A stretch of 64,000 bases of DNA from Comamonadaceae bacterium (lineage in GTDB: Bacteria > Pseudomonadota > Gammaproteobacteria > Burkholderiales > Burkholderiaceae_C), in assembly GCA_027483665.1 (NCBI GenBank), contig JAIXUC010000003.1, forward strand, positions 62,001 to 126,000. The letters run 5' to 3'. The notes under the pieces were generated by a model that was given only the letters and a program-made list of their open reading frames with translations, had not been told where the DNA came from and searched no databases. The position numbers were made by a program, and so were the translations under genes. Of the stretch, positions 17,594-27,089 are shown one piece after another. Positions within the stretch are counted from its first letter, which is position 1; each line of letters starts with the position of its first letter.

Positions 17594-17788
17594 TCAGACC
17601 AAGTAACCAATGGCGCTGGCCAGAAAGCTCAGCAGCAACGTGGTGGCAATGGGCAAAAACCATTCGCGCCCGCCGGCACGAAAGTGCAGGTCGCCGGGCA
17701 AACGGCCCAGGCCCAAGCGCAACAAAAGCGGGCGCAGCCAGCTGAAGACCAGCAAGGCCAGCACGATCACCAACATCCAGCGCAGCAT
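17594..17788 (-). CDS. DUF2905 family small membrane protein
   Basis: A 64-residue protein with two hydrophobic helices (about 3-17 and 46-63) separated by the family core LGRLPGDLHFRAGG..WFLPIATTLLLS. The pattern is diagnostic for DUF2905, a widespread bacterial family of unknown function placed in the inner membrane. An AGGAC ribosome-binding site precedes the start. It lies 15 bp upstream of the kinase gene and 21 bp after the cupin gene, so the three form a likely transcript. Confidence 0.88.
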   Translation of the reverse strand: MLRWMLVIVLALLVFSWLRPLLLRLGLGRLPGDLHFRAGGREWFLPIATTLLLSFLASAIGYLV

Positions 17789-17809
17789 CGGTGTCTTGTC
17801 CTGTGGCCG

Positions 17810-18187
17810 TCAACCGCGGCCGTAGTCGTCTTGCAGCCGCACGATGTCGTCTTCGCCGAGATAGTCACCGAACTGCACCTCGATGATCTCAACCGCTTCA
17901 GCGCTCCGATTGGTCAAGCGGTGCACCTCACCCAAAGCAATGTCGCAGTGCTGCCCCGGCGACAGCGACACTTCGCGCTCGCCCAGCGTGACCACCGCCG
18001 TGCCCCGCACCACGACCCAGTGCTCGGCGCGGCGATGGTGCTTTTGCAGACTGAGTTGCTGCCCGGGTAACACGCGAATGCGTTTGACCTTGTGGCCGTC
18101 TTGCTCGGTGATGGTTTCGTACCAACCCCAAGGCCGGTGGCTGCGCTCGATGGGCTCGGTGCGGGTTTCGGTGGCGGGTGTGTTCAT
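17810..18187 (-). CDS. Cupin domain protein, mannose-6-phosphate isomerase type II C-terminal family
   Basis: A 125-residue single cupin domain. The opening RPWGWYETI and the conserved IRVLPGQQLSLQKHHRRAEHWVVV and SPGQHCDIALGEVHRLTN blocks match the isomerase domain of bifunctional ManC/AlgA proteins, here stand-alone. His residues of the HHRRAEHW block and the later H in GEVHRL are candidate metal ligands. It would convert a sugar phosphate (mannose-6-phosphate/fructose-6-phosphate) if active; a stand-alone domain may have another role. It begins 28 bp after midA-like methyltransferase gene. Confidence 0.82.
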   Translation of the reverse strand: MNTPATETRTEPIERSHRPWGWYETITEQDGHKVKRIRVLPGQQLSLQKHHRRAEHWVVVRGTAVVTLGEREVSLSPGQHCDIALGEVHRLTNRSAEAVEIIEVQFGDYLGEDDIVRLQDDYGRG

Positions 18188-18215
18188 GGCTGAAGGTGTC
18201 GGCTGGTGGCGGCGC

Positions 18216-19508
18216 TCAAAGGGTGTGCGTGCGGTCGCCGACGGTGAATCCTAGTGGCTGCCAGTTGGCGGCGTCTGTAGCGAAGTTACCCGGTGGGTTC
18301 ACAGTTGCTGCGGCTGCAGCCTGGTTGGTCGCTGGGGTGGCTGGGGCAGTGGTCGATCTTGCAGCCGGCTCGAAGGCGATCACTTTGAACAGCTCGCCCA
18401 TTTCGTGCTCGTGCACCAGCTTCAGCGCCATGGCTTGTTCAGCCGGGCTGGCGGTTTGCAGCGCCTGCGCCAAGCCGCAATTCAGCAAAAAGCGGCCTTG
18501 GCTGGTGTAGCCCACACAGTTCCAGCCCGCCTCCTGCGCCGCCAGCGCGATGCCGGTGAAGTTCACGTGGGCTGTGATGTCTTGCAGGCCCGGGCTTGCC
18601 AGCCAGTTGGCGCTGACGCGGTGCTGGCGGTGCGCCACCAAGGTGCCCATGTGGCGCTGGGGGTGGTAGTACTCGGCTTGCGGGAATCCGTAGTCGATGA
18701 ACAGCGCCATGCCGCGTTGCAAGCGCTGCGCCAGGGTGGCGATGAAGGCCTCGGCTTGCGGGTGAATCTCGCTCAGGTATTCGTGCTCGCCGGGCACGTC
18801 TTGCGGCGGCCTGAGTTCCGTGGGTCGGTCGGCCAGAGCCAAAGAGCCATCGGCACCGACACACACACCTCGCTCGTGCCACACACCACCCAGACGCGCC
18901 AACAGCTTCACGGGCATCGCGTCCAGCACCTCGTTGCCCAGCACCACGCCCGCCATGTGCTCGGGCAAGGTGTCCAGCCAAGTGACCCGGTCGCCGAAGC
19001 GCGCCAAGTATTGCTGCTGGCGCGAGCGCAGGCTGCCGGACAAATCGACGATGTGCCAATGCACGGGCGAATCGCCGGGCCCTGCTGCACCCCAGGTGTC
19101 CAGCGCGTCCAACACTTGAGCGGCGAGCGCCCCCGTGCCCGCACCAAATTCCCACACCGTGCGGGTGCCGCTGGCTTGCAAAGCCTGCGCCACCTGCCCA
19201 GCCAGCACGCGCCCGAAAAGCGGGCTGATGACGGGCGCGGTGGCGAAATCACTGCCCGCCCCGGATGCGCCCGGTGCCCCGGCTGGCAGGCGGCCAATCT
19301 GGGCATCGCTCCGGCTGTAGTAACCCAACCCCGGGTGGTAGAGCGCAGTGGCCATGAAGGCATCTACCCCGATCCAGCCGGCCGCTGCTTGAATCTGGCT
19401 CTTCAACACTTGAAGCAAGCGCGGGTCGCCACCTTCGTCGGCATGGCCTGCTTGGGTAGGGGGCATCGCAGAGGGGCCGCTGGATACACTGGCTGGCTTT
19501 TTGTTCAC
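18216..19508 (-). CDS. MidA/NDUFAF7-family SAM-dependent methyltransferase
   Basis: A 430-residue protein of the family whose mitochondrial member NDUFAF7 dimethylates an arginine of complex I. The family start region (ATALYHPGLGYYSR, about 53-66), the DFATAPVISPLFGR segment, the SAM-binding VWEFGAGTGALAAQVL (about 120-135) and VLGNEVLDAMPVK are visible. GTG at 19508 is preceded by GAGG; ATG at 19466 is the alternative. A Thr/Ala-rich insertion near residues 385-405 is low complexity. It is divergent from the SDR gene, with only 20 bp between starts. Confidence 0.88.
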   Translation of the reverse strand: MNKKPASVSSGPSAMPPTQAGHADEGGDPRLLQVLKSQIQAAAGWIGVDAFMATALYHPGLGYYSRSDAQIGRLPAGAPGASGAGSDFATAPVISPLFGRVLAGQVAQALQASGTRTVWEFGAGTGALAAQVLDALDTWGAAGPGDSPVHWHIVDLSGSLRSRQQQYLARFGDRVTWLDTLPEHMAGVVLGNEVLDAMPVKLLARLGGVWHERGVCVGADGSLALADRPTELRPPQDVPGEHEYLSEIHPQAEAFIATLAQRLQRGMALFIDYGFPQAEYYHPQRHMGTLVAHRQHRVSANWLASPGLQDITAHVNFTGIALAAQEAGWNCVGYTSQGRFLLNCGLAQALQTASPAEQAMALKLVHEHEMGELFKVIAFEPAARSTTAPATPATNQAAAAATVNPPGNFATDAANWQPLGFTVGDRTHTL

Positions 19509-19528
19509 CCTCGGATTGTCCTCAAACC

Positions 19529-20341
19529 ATGCAAGCCGCAGCGCCCTCGCCAGACCCCCTGCGCACCGTGCTGGTCACGGGTGCAGCGCGGCGGCTGGGT
19601 CGGCAGTTTGCGATCACGCTGGCCCAAGCCGGTTGGCGTGTGGCGGTGCATCACCGGGGCTCTGCCGATGAAGCCCAGCAGACCAGCCGCGATTGCGCTC
19701 AAACTTGGCAGCAGCAGGCCACGGCCAACATCAGCGCTCAGCCAGCTTCAGCCACCTTCCAGGCCGACTTGAACGACGAAGCCGCCGTGCGGGCCTTGGT
19801 GCCCGCAGTGATCGAGCGCTTCGGCCGGCTCGACGCGGTGGTCAACAGCGCCTCCACCTTCGAGCACGATGACGTTCACACGCTCACTTTCGCCAGCATG
19901 GAGCGCCACCTGCGCGGCAACACCGCAGCGCCCATTTTGTTGGCGCAGGCGTTGCACCAGCACCTGCAAGCGCGCAACGCGCGCGGCGTGGTGGTGAATT
20001 TGCTGGACCAAAAGCTGTGGAATCCCAACCCTGACTTCCTGAGCTACACCTTGTCGAAGGCCGCGCTGGAAGCGGCCAACACTTTGCTGGCGCAGGCGCT
20101 GGCCCCCGTGCTGCGCGTGGTGGGCGTGGCCCCCGGCCTCACGATCACCAGCCACATGCTGAGCGACGAGAAATTTCAAGCGCTGCACCGGCAAAGCCCG
20201 CTGGGGCGGTCTTCCACGCCAGAAGACGTGGCCGATGCCGTGCGCTTTGCACTGGACAACCCATCCATCACGGGCACCACGCTGCTGGTCGATGGCGGCC
20301 AGCACCTGATGCGCTTCGAGCGCGACTTTTCGCTGATGTGA
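19529..20341 (+). CDS. Short-chain dehydrogenase, FolM/pteridine-reductase-like
   Basis: A 270-residue SDR. The cofactor loop is VTGAARRLGRQ (about 15-25), with an Arg-Arg pair suiting NADPH. NSAS replaces NNAG at about 107-110, and the catalytic tyrosine and lysine are in LSYTLSKAAL (Y at about 172). TGAARRLGR and the TTLLVDGGQHL ending are features of dihydromonapterin/pteridine reductases. The next gene is folB, 10 bp away, so a role in pterin or folate reduction is favoured by both sequence and context. Confidence 0.82.
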   Translation: MQAAAPSPDPLRTVLVTGAARRLGRQFAITLAQAGWRVAVHHRGSADEAQQTSRDCAQTWQQQATANISAQPASATFQADLNDEAAVRALVPAVIERFGRLDAVVNSASTFEHDDVHTLTFASMERHLRGNTAAPILLAQALHQHLQARNARGVVVNLLDQKLWNPNPDFLSYTLSKAALEAANTLLAQALAPVLRVVGVAPGLTITSHMLSDEKFQALHRQSPLGRSSTPEDVADAVRFALDNPSITGTTLLVDGGQHLMRFERDFSLM

Positions 20342-20351
20342 GCGCACCACC

Positions 20352-20723
20352 ATGGCCAACACCAAAGGCAACCAAGTCTTGAGCCTGCGCGGTTTGCGCT
20401 TTGACGCCAAGCTGGGCATCCTCGACCACGAGAAAGATGCGCCTCAGCCCATCGAGGTCGACGCCGAGCTGAACCTGGGCACCCAGCCCTTGTTGCCAGC
20501 GGACGACGACATCAGCCAAGTGCTGGACTACCGCAAGGTGCGCCGCATCATCATCGACACCTGCACCGCAGAACACGTCAACCTGCTGGAGCGGCTGATC
20601 GGCCAACTCAGCCTGCGCTTGATGCAATTGCCAGGCGTTTTGGGCGTGCGGGTGAAGATCGCGAAGCTGGAAATCTTTGACGACTGCGAAGTCGCCATTC
20701 GCATGGAGAGCGGGCAATGGTGA
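20352..20723 (+). CDS. folB: Dihydroneopterin aldolase
   Basis: A 123-residue enzyme of folate synthesis that splits 7,8-dihydroneopterin into 6-hydroxymethyl-dihydropterin and glycolaldehyde. The family pattern [37 protein letters not shown], and [12 protein letters not shown] (with the pterin-binding glutamate) is present; length is normal. It shares a transcript with the FolM-like gene and overlaps the ttcA start by 7 bp. Confidence 0.9.
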   Translation: MANTKGNQVLSLRGLRFDAKLGILDHEKDAPQPIEVDAELNLGTQPLLPADDDISQVLDYRKVRRIIIDTCTAEHVNLLERLIGQLSLRLMQLPGVLGVRVKIAKLEIFDDCEVAIRMESGQW

Positions 20724-21628
20724 ACACACTGACGATTGAGCGCGAAACCCACAAGCTGGAAAAGCGCCTGTGCCGCTTGGTGGGCCAAGCCATCGTGGAC
20801 TATCAAATGATCGGCGAGGGCGACCGCGTCATGGTCTGCGTGTCTGGCGGCAAAGACAGCTACGGCTTGCTGGACATCCTGATCAAGCTGCGCGAGCGTG
20901 CACCGGTGCGCTTCGAGATCATCGCGGTGAACCTCGACCAAAAGCAGCCCGGCTTTCCTGAGCACGTGCTGCCCGAGTATTTGAAGCAATTGGGCGTGCC
21001 CTTTCATGTTGAGAACCAGGACACCTACAGCATCGTCAAGCGCGTGGTGCCCGAGGGCAAAACCATGTGCAGCCTGTGCAGCCGCTTGCGCCGGGGCATC
21101 TTGTACCGCGTGGCCGACGAACTGGGTGTCACGCGCATTGCGCTCGGCCACCACCGCGACGACATGCTGCAAACCTTTTTCCTCAACATGTTTTTCGCCT
21201 CCAAGCTCAAGGGCATGCCCCCGAAGCTGGTGAGCGACGACGGGCGGCACGTGGTCATTCGCCCCTTGGCCTATGTGGCCGAGCGCGACCTGGTGCGCTG
21301 GGCTGCGCACCGGCAATTCCCCATCATTCCCTGCACGCTGTGCGGCAGCCAAGACAACCTGCAACGCAAGCAGGTGGGTGCCATGCTCAAGGAGTGGGAG
21401 CGCCAACACCCCGGTCGGCTGGAGAACATGGCGCGTTCTCTGCAGCACGTGGTGCCTTCGCACTTGGGAGACCGCTCGCTGTTTGATTTCGCGGGTCTGC
21501 AAGCCACGGGCGTGCCCGACCCGGAGGGCGACTTGGCTTTTGATCCGCCGAGCTTCCAAACGGAGCCAGCGCAATCGCTCGACCCTGAGGGTGACGCCCT
21601 GCCCCGCTTGCAGGTCGTCACGTTGTGA
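20717..21628 (+). CDS. ttcA: tRNA 2-thiocytidine(32) synthetase TtcA
   Basis: A 303-residue ATP-dependent enzyme that thiolates cytidine 32 in some tRNAs. The PP-loop [17 protein letters not shown] is at about 38-54. [11 protein letters not shown] holds the cysteine pair that binds the Fe-S cluster (about 117-120) and a second conserved pair lies in IPCTLCGSQ (about 210). [16 protein letters not shown] is another family mark. The C-terminal 40 residues (after SLFDF) are variable and acidic. The ATG start overlaps folB, and the stop overlaps the next GTG start by 4 bp. Confidence 0.95.
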   Translation: MVNTLTIERETHKLEKRLCRLVGQAIVDYQMIGEGDRVMVCVSGGKDSYGLLDILIKLRERAPVRFEIIAVNLDQKQPGFPEHVLPEYLKQLGVPFHVENQDTYSIVKRVVPEGKTMCSLCSRLRRGILYRVADELGVTRIALGHHRDDMLQTFFLNMFFASKLKGMPPKLVSDDGRHVVIRPLAYVAERDLVRWAAHRQFPIIPCTLCGSQDNLQRKQVGAMLKEWERQHPGRLENMARSLQHVVPSHLGDRSLFDFAGLQATGVPDPEGDLAFDPPSFQTEPAQSLDPEGDALPRLQVVTL

Positions 21629-22260
21629 GCCAAGCATCGCCAGGCCTGAACTGGCCTTGGCTGGCCTCGGTTCTGGTGTTGTGGGCGCTCGCTGGTTGCA
21701 GCACCACACGCGTGATCGACAGCGAAGTGCGTGCTTTTGCCAACACCGAAGCCCCCGCGGCACTGACCGCCGGCGCGCGCTACCGTTTTGAGCGCCTGCC
21801 GTCGCAGCAAGACGCTGCAGGCCAAGGCACGCTGGAACAAATGGCCCAAGTCGCGCTGGCGGCCGTGGGTCTGACCCCGCAGGTGGGCGATGGCCCAGCG
21901 CTGCTGGTGCAGTTGGAGTTGCGCGCCCAAGCCCTGCAGCGCTCGCCATTCGACGACCCATGGTCCCCTTGGGGTGGGCCATGGGGTCTGGCCGGGCGCG
22001 ACTATGTGGTCACGGGCAACGGGCGGGTCGTGCCGCTGTGGTCGCCGCGCTTTCCCTCACCGCCTTGGTACCAGCGCGAGTTGGTACTGGTCATCCGCGA
22101 CACGCAAGGCCAGCGCGTGCTCTATGAAACCCGCGCCCGACACGACGGCCCTTGGCGCGATGACGAACGCATCGTGCCCGCCATGTTGCAAGCGGCACTC
22201 AACGGCTTTCCAGCGGGCAGCGGACAGCCACGCCAAGTGGACGTGAGCGTGCCGCGCTGA
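21625..22260 (+). CDS. DUF4136-type lipoprotein
   Basis: A 211-residue protein exported as a lipoprotein: a GTG start, a hydrophobic segment [11 protein letters not shown] and a lipobox LAGC at about residues 22-25, so the mature N-terminus is Cys25. The rest ([27 protein letters not shown]..., [30 protein letters not shown]) has the shape of DUF4136 proteins, which resemble outer-membrane lipoproteins of unknown role. A proline/tryptophan-rich stretch ([11 protein letters not shown]-like, about 110-125) is present. It is coupled to ttcA by the overlapping stop and start. Confidence 0.8.
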   Translation: MSQASPGLNWPWLASVLVLWALAGCSTTRVIDSEVRAFANTEAPAALTAGARYRFERLPSQQDAAGQGTLEQMAQVALAAVGLTPQVGDGPALLVQLELRAQALQRSPFDDPWSPWGGPWGLAGRDYVVTGNGRVVPLWSPRFPSPPWYQRELVLVIRDTQGQRVLYETRARHDGPWRDDERIVPAMLQAALNGFPAGSGQPRQVDVSVPR

Positions 22261-22285
22261 ACGCCAACGCTTTCCGATCTGCCCC

Positions 22286-22924
22286 ATGGACATGACAAGA
22301 CTGATCGTGGTTCGCCACGGAGAGACCGACTGGAACGCCGCAGCGCGCATTCAGGGCCACGAAGACATTGGCCTGAACGCACGTGGCTTGCAGCAAGCCC
22401 AGCGGGTGGTCGAGGCCCTGGCCGAAGAACCGCTGGCCGCCATCTACAGCAGCGACCTTCAGCGCGCACACCACACGGCGCTGCCGCTGGCGCAGCGGCT
22501 GGGCCTGCCGGTGCGCTTGGAACCCGCGCTGCGCGAGCGGCACTTTGGCGTGCTCCAAGGCCAAACTTTCGAAGAAGTGGCACAGCGAGACCCCGAGCAA
22601 GCGCGGCGCTGGCGACAGCGCGACCCGCTGTGGCAGCCCGACGGCGGCGAGTCGCTGGTGGCTTTGCGCGAGCGCGTGGTGCAAGCCTTGTTTGCGGTAG
22701 CGCGCAGTCACGTGGGCGAGCAGGTGCTGCTGGTCACGCACGGCGGCGTTCTGGACGCTTGGCACCGTGCGGGCACAGGCCTGGACACGCAGGCGCCGCG
22801 CACCTGGACCACATCCAACGCGGCCATTCACCGTTTTTTGTGGACACCCGACGCACTCACCTTGCTGAGCTGGGGTGACGAGCGGCATTTGTTGGAGGCG
22901 TCTTTGGATGAACGCACCGGTTGA
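22286..22924 (+). CDS. Histidine phosphatase family protein (phosphoglycerate-mutase-like)
   Basis: A 212-residue cytosolic phosphatase. The catalytic RHG is in LIVVRHGETDWN (about 6-17), followed by GLNARGLQQAQ, the second Arg in YSSDLQRAHHTA and the second His in LLVTHGGVLDAWH (about 152). Sequence is in the range of cobalamin/GpmB-like phosphatases, with no substrate readable. It overlaps the next gene by 17 bp, so the two are translationally linked. Confidence 0.88.
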   Translation: MDMTRLIVVRHGETDWNAAARIQGHEDIGLNARGLQQAQRVVEALAEEPLAAIYSSDLQRAHHTALPLAQRLGLPVRLEPALRERHFGVLQGQTFEEVAQRDPEQARRWRQRDPLWQPDGGESLVALRERVVQALFAVARSHVGEQVLLVTHGGVLDAWHRAGTGLDTQAPRTWTTSNAAIHRFLWTPDALTLLSWGDERHLLEASLDERTG

Positions 22925-24089
22925 ACCCTCGGTCGATTTGGCGCCTGCGCAGCGCCAGGGCGTGGACAGCATCGACACGCCGGCTTTGGTGGTGGATTTG
23001 GATGCGATGGACCGCAACTTGCAACGCATGGCCGACTTCGCGCGCAAGCACGGCGTGCGCTTGCGCCCGCACGCCAAGATGCACAAAAGCGCGGAATTGG
23101 CGCGCTTGCAAATGCAGGCCGGTGCTGTGGGCGTGTGCGTGCAGAAGGTGGCGGAGGCCGAAGCCCTGGTGGCTGGAGGTGTAATGGATGTGCTGGTCAC
23201 CAATGAGGTGATCGCCCTGCCCAAGTTGCGCCGCCTGGCTGCATTGGCGCGGCAGGTGCAGGCCAAGGGACGCATTGGCCTGTGCGTGGACAGCGCAGAG
23301 GGCGTGCGCCGACTGGCCGCCATCGCTGCAGAAAGCTTCTCCGGCACGCCAGACAGCCTGGATGTCTACATCGAAATCGACGTGGGCCAGCACCGCTGCG
23401 GGGTGCAGCCCGGCCCAGCGGCCGTGGCCTTGGCGCGCGAGGTCTTGGCCTGCAGTGGCCTGCGGCTGGTGGGCCTTCAGGCTTATCAAGGTGGCGCACA
23501 GCACCTGCGCTCCGTGCAAGCCCGGCGCGAAGCCATCGCGGTGGCTGCTGATGCGGTTCGCTTCACGCTCACCAGCCTGCAACAGGCGGGCATCGGGCCG
23601 CTGCGGGTGACGGGTGCGGGCACCGGCAGCTTCTTGTTGGAAGCCGCCAGTGGCGTGTGGAACGAACTGCAGGCGGGCTCTTATTTGTTCATGGATGCCG
23701 ACTACGCCGAGAACGAGCGCGAGCCGGCACAACCCGCATTCGAGCACGCCTTGTTCGTGAAGACCCAAGTGGTGAGCGTGACGGCCCAGCACGCCGTTTG
23801 CGACGCCGGCCACAAAAGCCACGCCATCGACTCGGGCCTGCCCAGCGTGTTGCCGCTGGAGCCGGGCCGCGATTTGGTCTACGCCAATGGCGGCGATGAG
23901 CACGGCCTGTTGCGCCCAGCGGGCAGCAACCGTCAACTGCCGGCGCTGGGCCAAATGCTGTGGCTGATTCCAGGCCACTGCGACCCGACCGTGAACCTGC
24001 ACAACCACCTGATCGGCGTGCGCGGCGGCCTGCGCCAAGGCCATGTCGAGCGCATCATCCGCGTCGACGCGCGTGGCGCGCTGACCTAG
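22908..24089 (+). CDS. D-threonine aldolase / D-serine dehydratase-like PLP enzyme (DSD1 family)
   Basis: A 393-residue fold-type III PLP enzyme. IDTPALVVDLDAMDRNLQRM and RPHAKMHKS (with the PLP lysine, about residue 55) form the alanine-racemase-like barrel; the C-terminal domain ends with a metal site, CDAGHKSHAIDSG and GHCDPTVNLHN, as in metal-dependent D-threonine aldolases and D-serine dehydratases. It would cleave or dehydrate a D-hydroxy amino acid. I place the start at ATG 22908, preceded by GGAGG, rather than 22875. The downstream DNA is repeat-rich. Confidence 0.88.
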   Translation: MNAPVEPSVDLAPAQRQGVDSIDTPALVVDLDAMDRNLQRMADFARKHGVRLRPHAKMHKSAELARLQMQAGAVGVCVQKVAEAEALVAGGVMDVLVTNEVIALPKLRRLAALARQVQAKGRIGLCVDSAEGVRRLAAIAAESFSGTPDSLDVYIEIDVGQHRCGVQPGPAAVALAREVLACSGLRLVGLQAYQGGAQHLRSVQARREAIAVAADAVRFTLTSLQQAGIGPLRVTGAGTGSFLLEAASGVWNELQAGSYLFMDADYAENEREPAQPAFEHALFVKTQVVSVTAQHAVCDAGHKSHAIDSGLPSVLPLEPGRDLVYANGGDEHGLLRPAGSNRQLPALGQMLWLIPGHCDPTVNLHNHLIGVRGGLRQGHVERIIRVDARGALT

Positions 24090-24097
24090 ACCCCACC

Positions 24098-24159
24098 CCG
24101 TTCGCCCTGAGCCAACACCCCCGTTCGTCCTGAGCTTGTCGAAGGAAGCTTGTCGAAGG
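24098..24159 (+). repeat. Cluster of short GTTCG...TGTCGAAGG dispersed repeats (left edge of island)
   Basis: Three incomplete or complete copies of a short element lie side by side: ccgttcgccctgagcc at 24098, the fuller ccgttcgtcctgagcttg with tcgaagg at 24121-24145, and agcttgtcgaagg at 24147-24159. The same motif occurs in either orientation at 24429, 24479, 25581 and 25830. Such short repeats are scattered through many proteobacterial genomes; their function is unknown. Confidence 0.8.
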
Positions 24160-24180
24160 GCCACCTCCACGCCCGCCGGT

Positions 24181-24385
24181 GGGCTGGCGCGACGCCTGAC
24201 TGGGCTGGCATGGCCCAGCGGCGCGGGTATCCGTTCTCCCGGCCTGCTCGCGGATGGACAGATGGGCGCTCTGGGATCGGCTCATTAACGCCTGTTGTAG
24301 CGCGCTGCTGTGCTGGCAACCGCGAATGGGGCCTCCGCCCGGACACCCACACCACTGGGCCTGGCGCTGCGTCTCTTTTCGGGCC
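24181..24385 (+). repeat. 205-bp dispersed repeat, copy 1 (left arm of inverted pair)
   Basis: This 205-bp segment is closely similar to the reverse complement of 25616-25820 over its full length and more weakly to 48935-49140. Shared blocks are ctggcatggcccagcggcg, ccgttctcccggcctgctcg, tgctggcaaccgcgaatg and gcctccgcccggacaccc. It includes an internal hairpin, ctgggc..gcccag near 24200-24218. No transposase or coding frame with a ribosome site is present. Confidence 0.88.
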
Positions 24386-24404
24386 AACACCGCCCGTTCG
24401 GGCT

Positions 24405-24505
24405 AACCTTCTTCCGCTCGGGCTGAGCCTTTCGACAAGCTCGGGGTGAACGGATGTGCGTCCGGGCTGAGCCTCTATCCGTTCGGGCTGAGCCTGTCGA
24501 AGCCC
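24405..24505. repeat. Further short GTTCG/TCGAAGG-type repeats before the lipoprotein gene
   Basis: Several degenerate copies are packed here: cgttcgggctaacctt at 24408, an inverted copy ttcgacaagctcggggtgaa within 24429-24453, and ccgttcgggctgagcctg within 24479-24502. They alternate in orientation and so can pair into hairpins just upstream of the lipoprotein gene, where they may affect its transcript. Confidence 0.7.
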
Positions 24506-24573
24506 TCACACACAGCAGCACATGGCGGTACCGTACCCGACATGCGTCAGCGACCGTTTCAAGGAGCCATGAG

Positions 24574-25452
24574 ATGAACCTAGCCTCAGACAAAACAACA
24601 CCACGCGCGAGATCGCCGCGATGGCGGGTGTGGTCTAGCTTGGCCTTGGCGCTGGCATTGTCTGCATGCGCAGCGCCCGCCCCCAGCGTGGTCAACGGCA
24701 GCCCGCGCCCGGAGAACATGAATCGGGGAGATCTCACCGAGTACGTGGCCAAAGCACGCGCGCTGTTTGCTGAGCGCTGCCAAAAGGCCGGCGTGCGCAT
24801 CACACGCACGGTGTCCGGGGAGCGGGGGGTGTTTGTGATGAAGATGCGGCCAAGCGCTAACTACGACGAACAGTACGCATTGGTCGATCAATATGGCGAT
24901 GACTACCCACGCGATGGATATCTGAAATCACTTCTAAACGGGTTCTACGAAGACGAACTAAAGCGGCAGCCGACAGTAAAGGTGCCCACCGGCTTCGAAT
25001 TCGTAGACGCCATCAACCCAAAAGACGGCCTGCGCTACCGATATACAGCTAAGCGCGAAGTGGATGGACAGAAGGACCGAACAGCGCCGGGAGTCATTGC
25101 CGCGCTCAAGGAGAACCCGAACTTCGATATGAACTTGTACGGCTTCGTCCTTCGCGGCACCCCCACCCAAGAACCCGCACCGCGCTACGGGGTGACCTTC
25201 GACGATCTCTCCACCAAAGAAGACCGGGACCACTGGATTGCAGGCAGTTCACTTAGGGTGGTGGACCTGCAGACCAATGAGGTCATTGCCGAGCGCATCG
25301 GCTACATGCAAGACCCAAGTTTGGGTGGCAAAGGTCGCGGACGGTCGCCTTGGATTTTTGCAACAGGTAACTCGTGCCCAGCTCTTGTTGATGTACTCAA
25401 TCAAGGCGGACAAACCCTGCGCTTTGTCCGCCAAGTCCTCATCGCTAACTGA
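24574..25452 (+). CDS. Hypothetical lipoprotein within repeat-bounded island
   Basis: A 292-residue protein that I do not recognise. The start at 24574 has AAGGAG seven bases upstream. Hydrophobic LALALALSAC gives a lipobox (LSAC, Cys at about 29), so it should be a membrane-anchored lipoprotein. The mature part has about 260 residues of mixed helix/strand composition (KARALFAERCQKAGVRITRTV, LDQYGDDYPRDGYL-like region, CPALVDVLNQGGQTLRFVRQVL near the end). Codon use from about 24850 to 25440 is markedly more AT-rich than in neighbours. With the flanking inverted repeats this suggests acquisition from elsewhere. Function unknown. Confidence 0.75.
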   Translation: MNLASDKTTPRARSPRWRVWSSLALALALSACAAPAPSVVNGSPRPENMNRGDLTEYVAKARALFAERCQKAGVRITRTVSGERGVFVMKMRPSANYDEQYALVDQYGDDYPRDGYLKSLLNGFYEDELKRQPTVKVPTGFEFVDAINPKDGLRYRYTAKREVDGQKDRTAPGVIAALKENPNFDMNLYGFVLRGTPTQEPAPRYGVTFDDLSTKEDRDHWIAGSSLRVVDLQTNEVIAERIGYMQDPSLGGKGRGRSPWIFATGNSCPALVDVLNQGGQTLRFVRQVLIAN

Positions 25453-25461
25453 AAGCACACC

Positions 25462-25548
25462 ATGTCACAACAACCATCAACCTCGGATTTCTTGAGGTAC
25501 GCCTGTATCCAAATGGCCGCAGAGGCCATGCTCAACCCGGGGAGGTGA
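25462..25548 (+). pseudogene. 28-codon ORF, probable 5' remnant of a longer gene cut off by the repeat
   Basis: Ten bases after the lipoprotein stop begins ATG..., coding for 28 residues with a helix-like stretch DFLRYACIQMAAEAML, then a TGA at the edge of the repeat DNA. It looks like the beginning of a larger co-transcribed gene whose remainder was lost when the repeats were inserted. A genuine short peptide cannot be excluded; no strong ribosome-binding site is seen. Confidence 0.4.
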
Positions 25549-25580
25549 GCCGAAGGAACCGCCATGCGTTCGCCATGAGC

Positions 25581-25605
25581 CCTTCGACAAGTTCAGGGCG
25601 AACGG
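25581..25605 (-). repeat. Short TTCGACAAG..GGGCGAACGG repeat
   Basis: The copy ccttcgacaagttcagggcg plus aacgg is the inverse of the element at 24121-24145 and sits just outside the right 205-bp repeat on its inner side. Confidence 0.8.
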
Positions 25606-25615
25606 AGGCTTTCAG

Positions 25616-25820
25616 GGCCGAACAAGAACGCAGCGCCAGGTCCAGTGGTGTGGGTGTCCGGGCGGAGGCCTCATTCGCGGTTGCCAGCACAGTGGCGGGC
25701 TACAAAAGGCGTTGATGAGCCGATGCCAGCGAACCCATCCGTCCATCCGCGAGCAGGCCGGGAGAACGGATACCCGCGCCGCTGGGCCATGCCAGCCGAG
25801 TCAGCCCTTGCGCCAGCCCA
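25616..25820 (-). repeat. 205-bp dispersed repeat, copy 2 (right arm of inverted pair)
   Basis: Reverse complement of the copy at 24181-24385, the same length (205 bp) and similar at most positions by eye. The arms are 1.23 kb apart and enclose the lipoprotein gene and the 28-codon remnant. The blocks cattcgcggttgccagcac and gagcaggccgggagaacgg mark the alignment. Confidence 0.88.
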
Positions 25821-25829
25821 GCCACAGGC

Positions 25830-25854
25830 CCTTCGACAAGCTCAGGGCGAACGG
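25830..25854 (-). repeat. Short TTCGACAAGCTCAGGGCGAACGG repeat (right edge of island)
   Basis: A full copy of the short dispersed repeat, inverted relative to the one at 24121-24145. These two copies are the outermost repeats of the island. It ends 30 bp before the ruvB stop codon. Confidence 0.82.
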
Positions 25855-25884
25855 AGGTGTTTCCTCAGCGCAAACGGGTAGCGT

Positions 25885-27000
<1,116 letters not shown>

Positions 27001-27089
27001 AGTCGAGGCACTATAGCCTTCGGGCTTGGCTGCTCAACGCCCAGCGAACGCTCAAGATGGAGGCCGCGCTGCCGATAAGAAGACATCTC

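Noticed and set aside
24181-24385. Short coding frames inside the 205-bp repeats
   Set aside because: Similar frames appear in all copies on both strands without ribosome-binding sites and are explained by the repeat itself.
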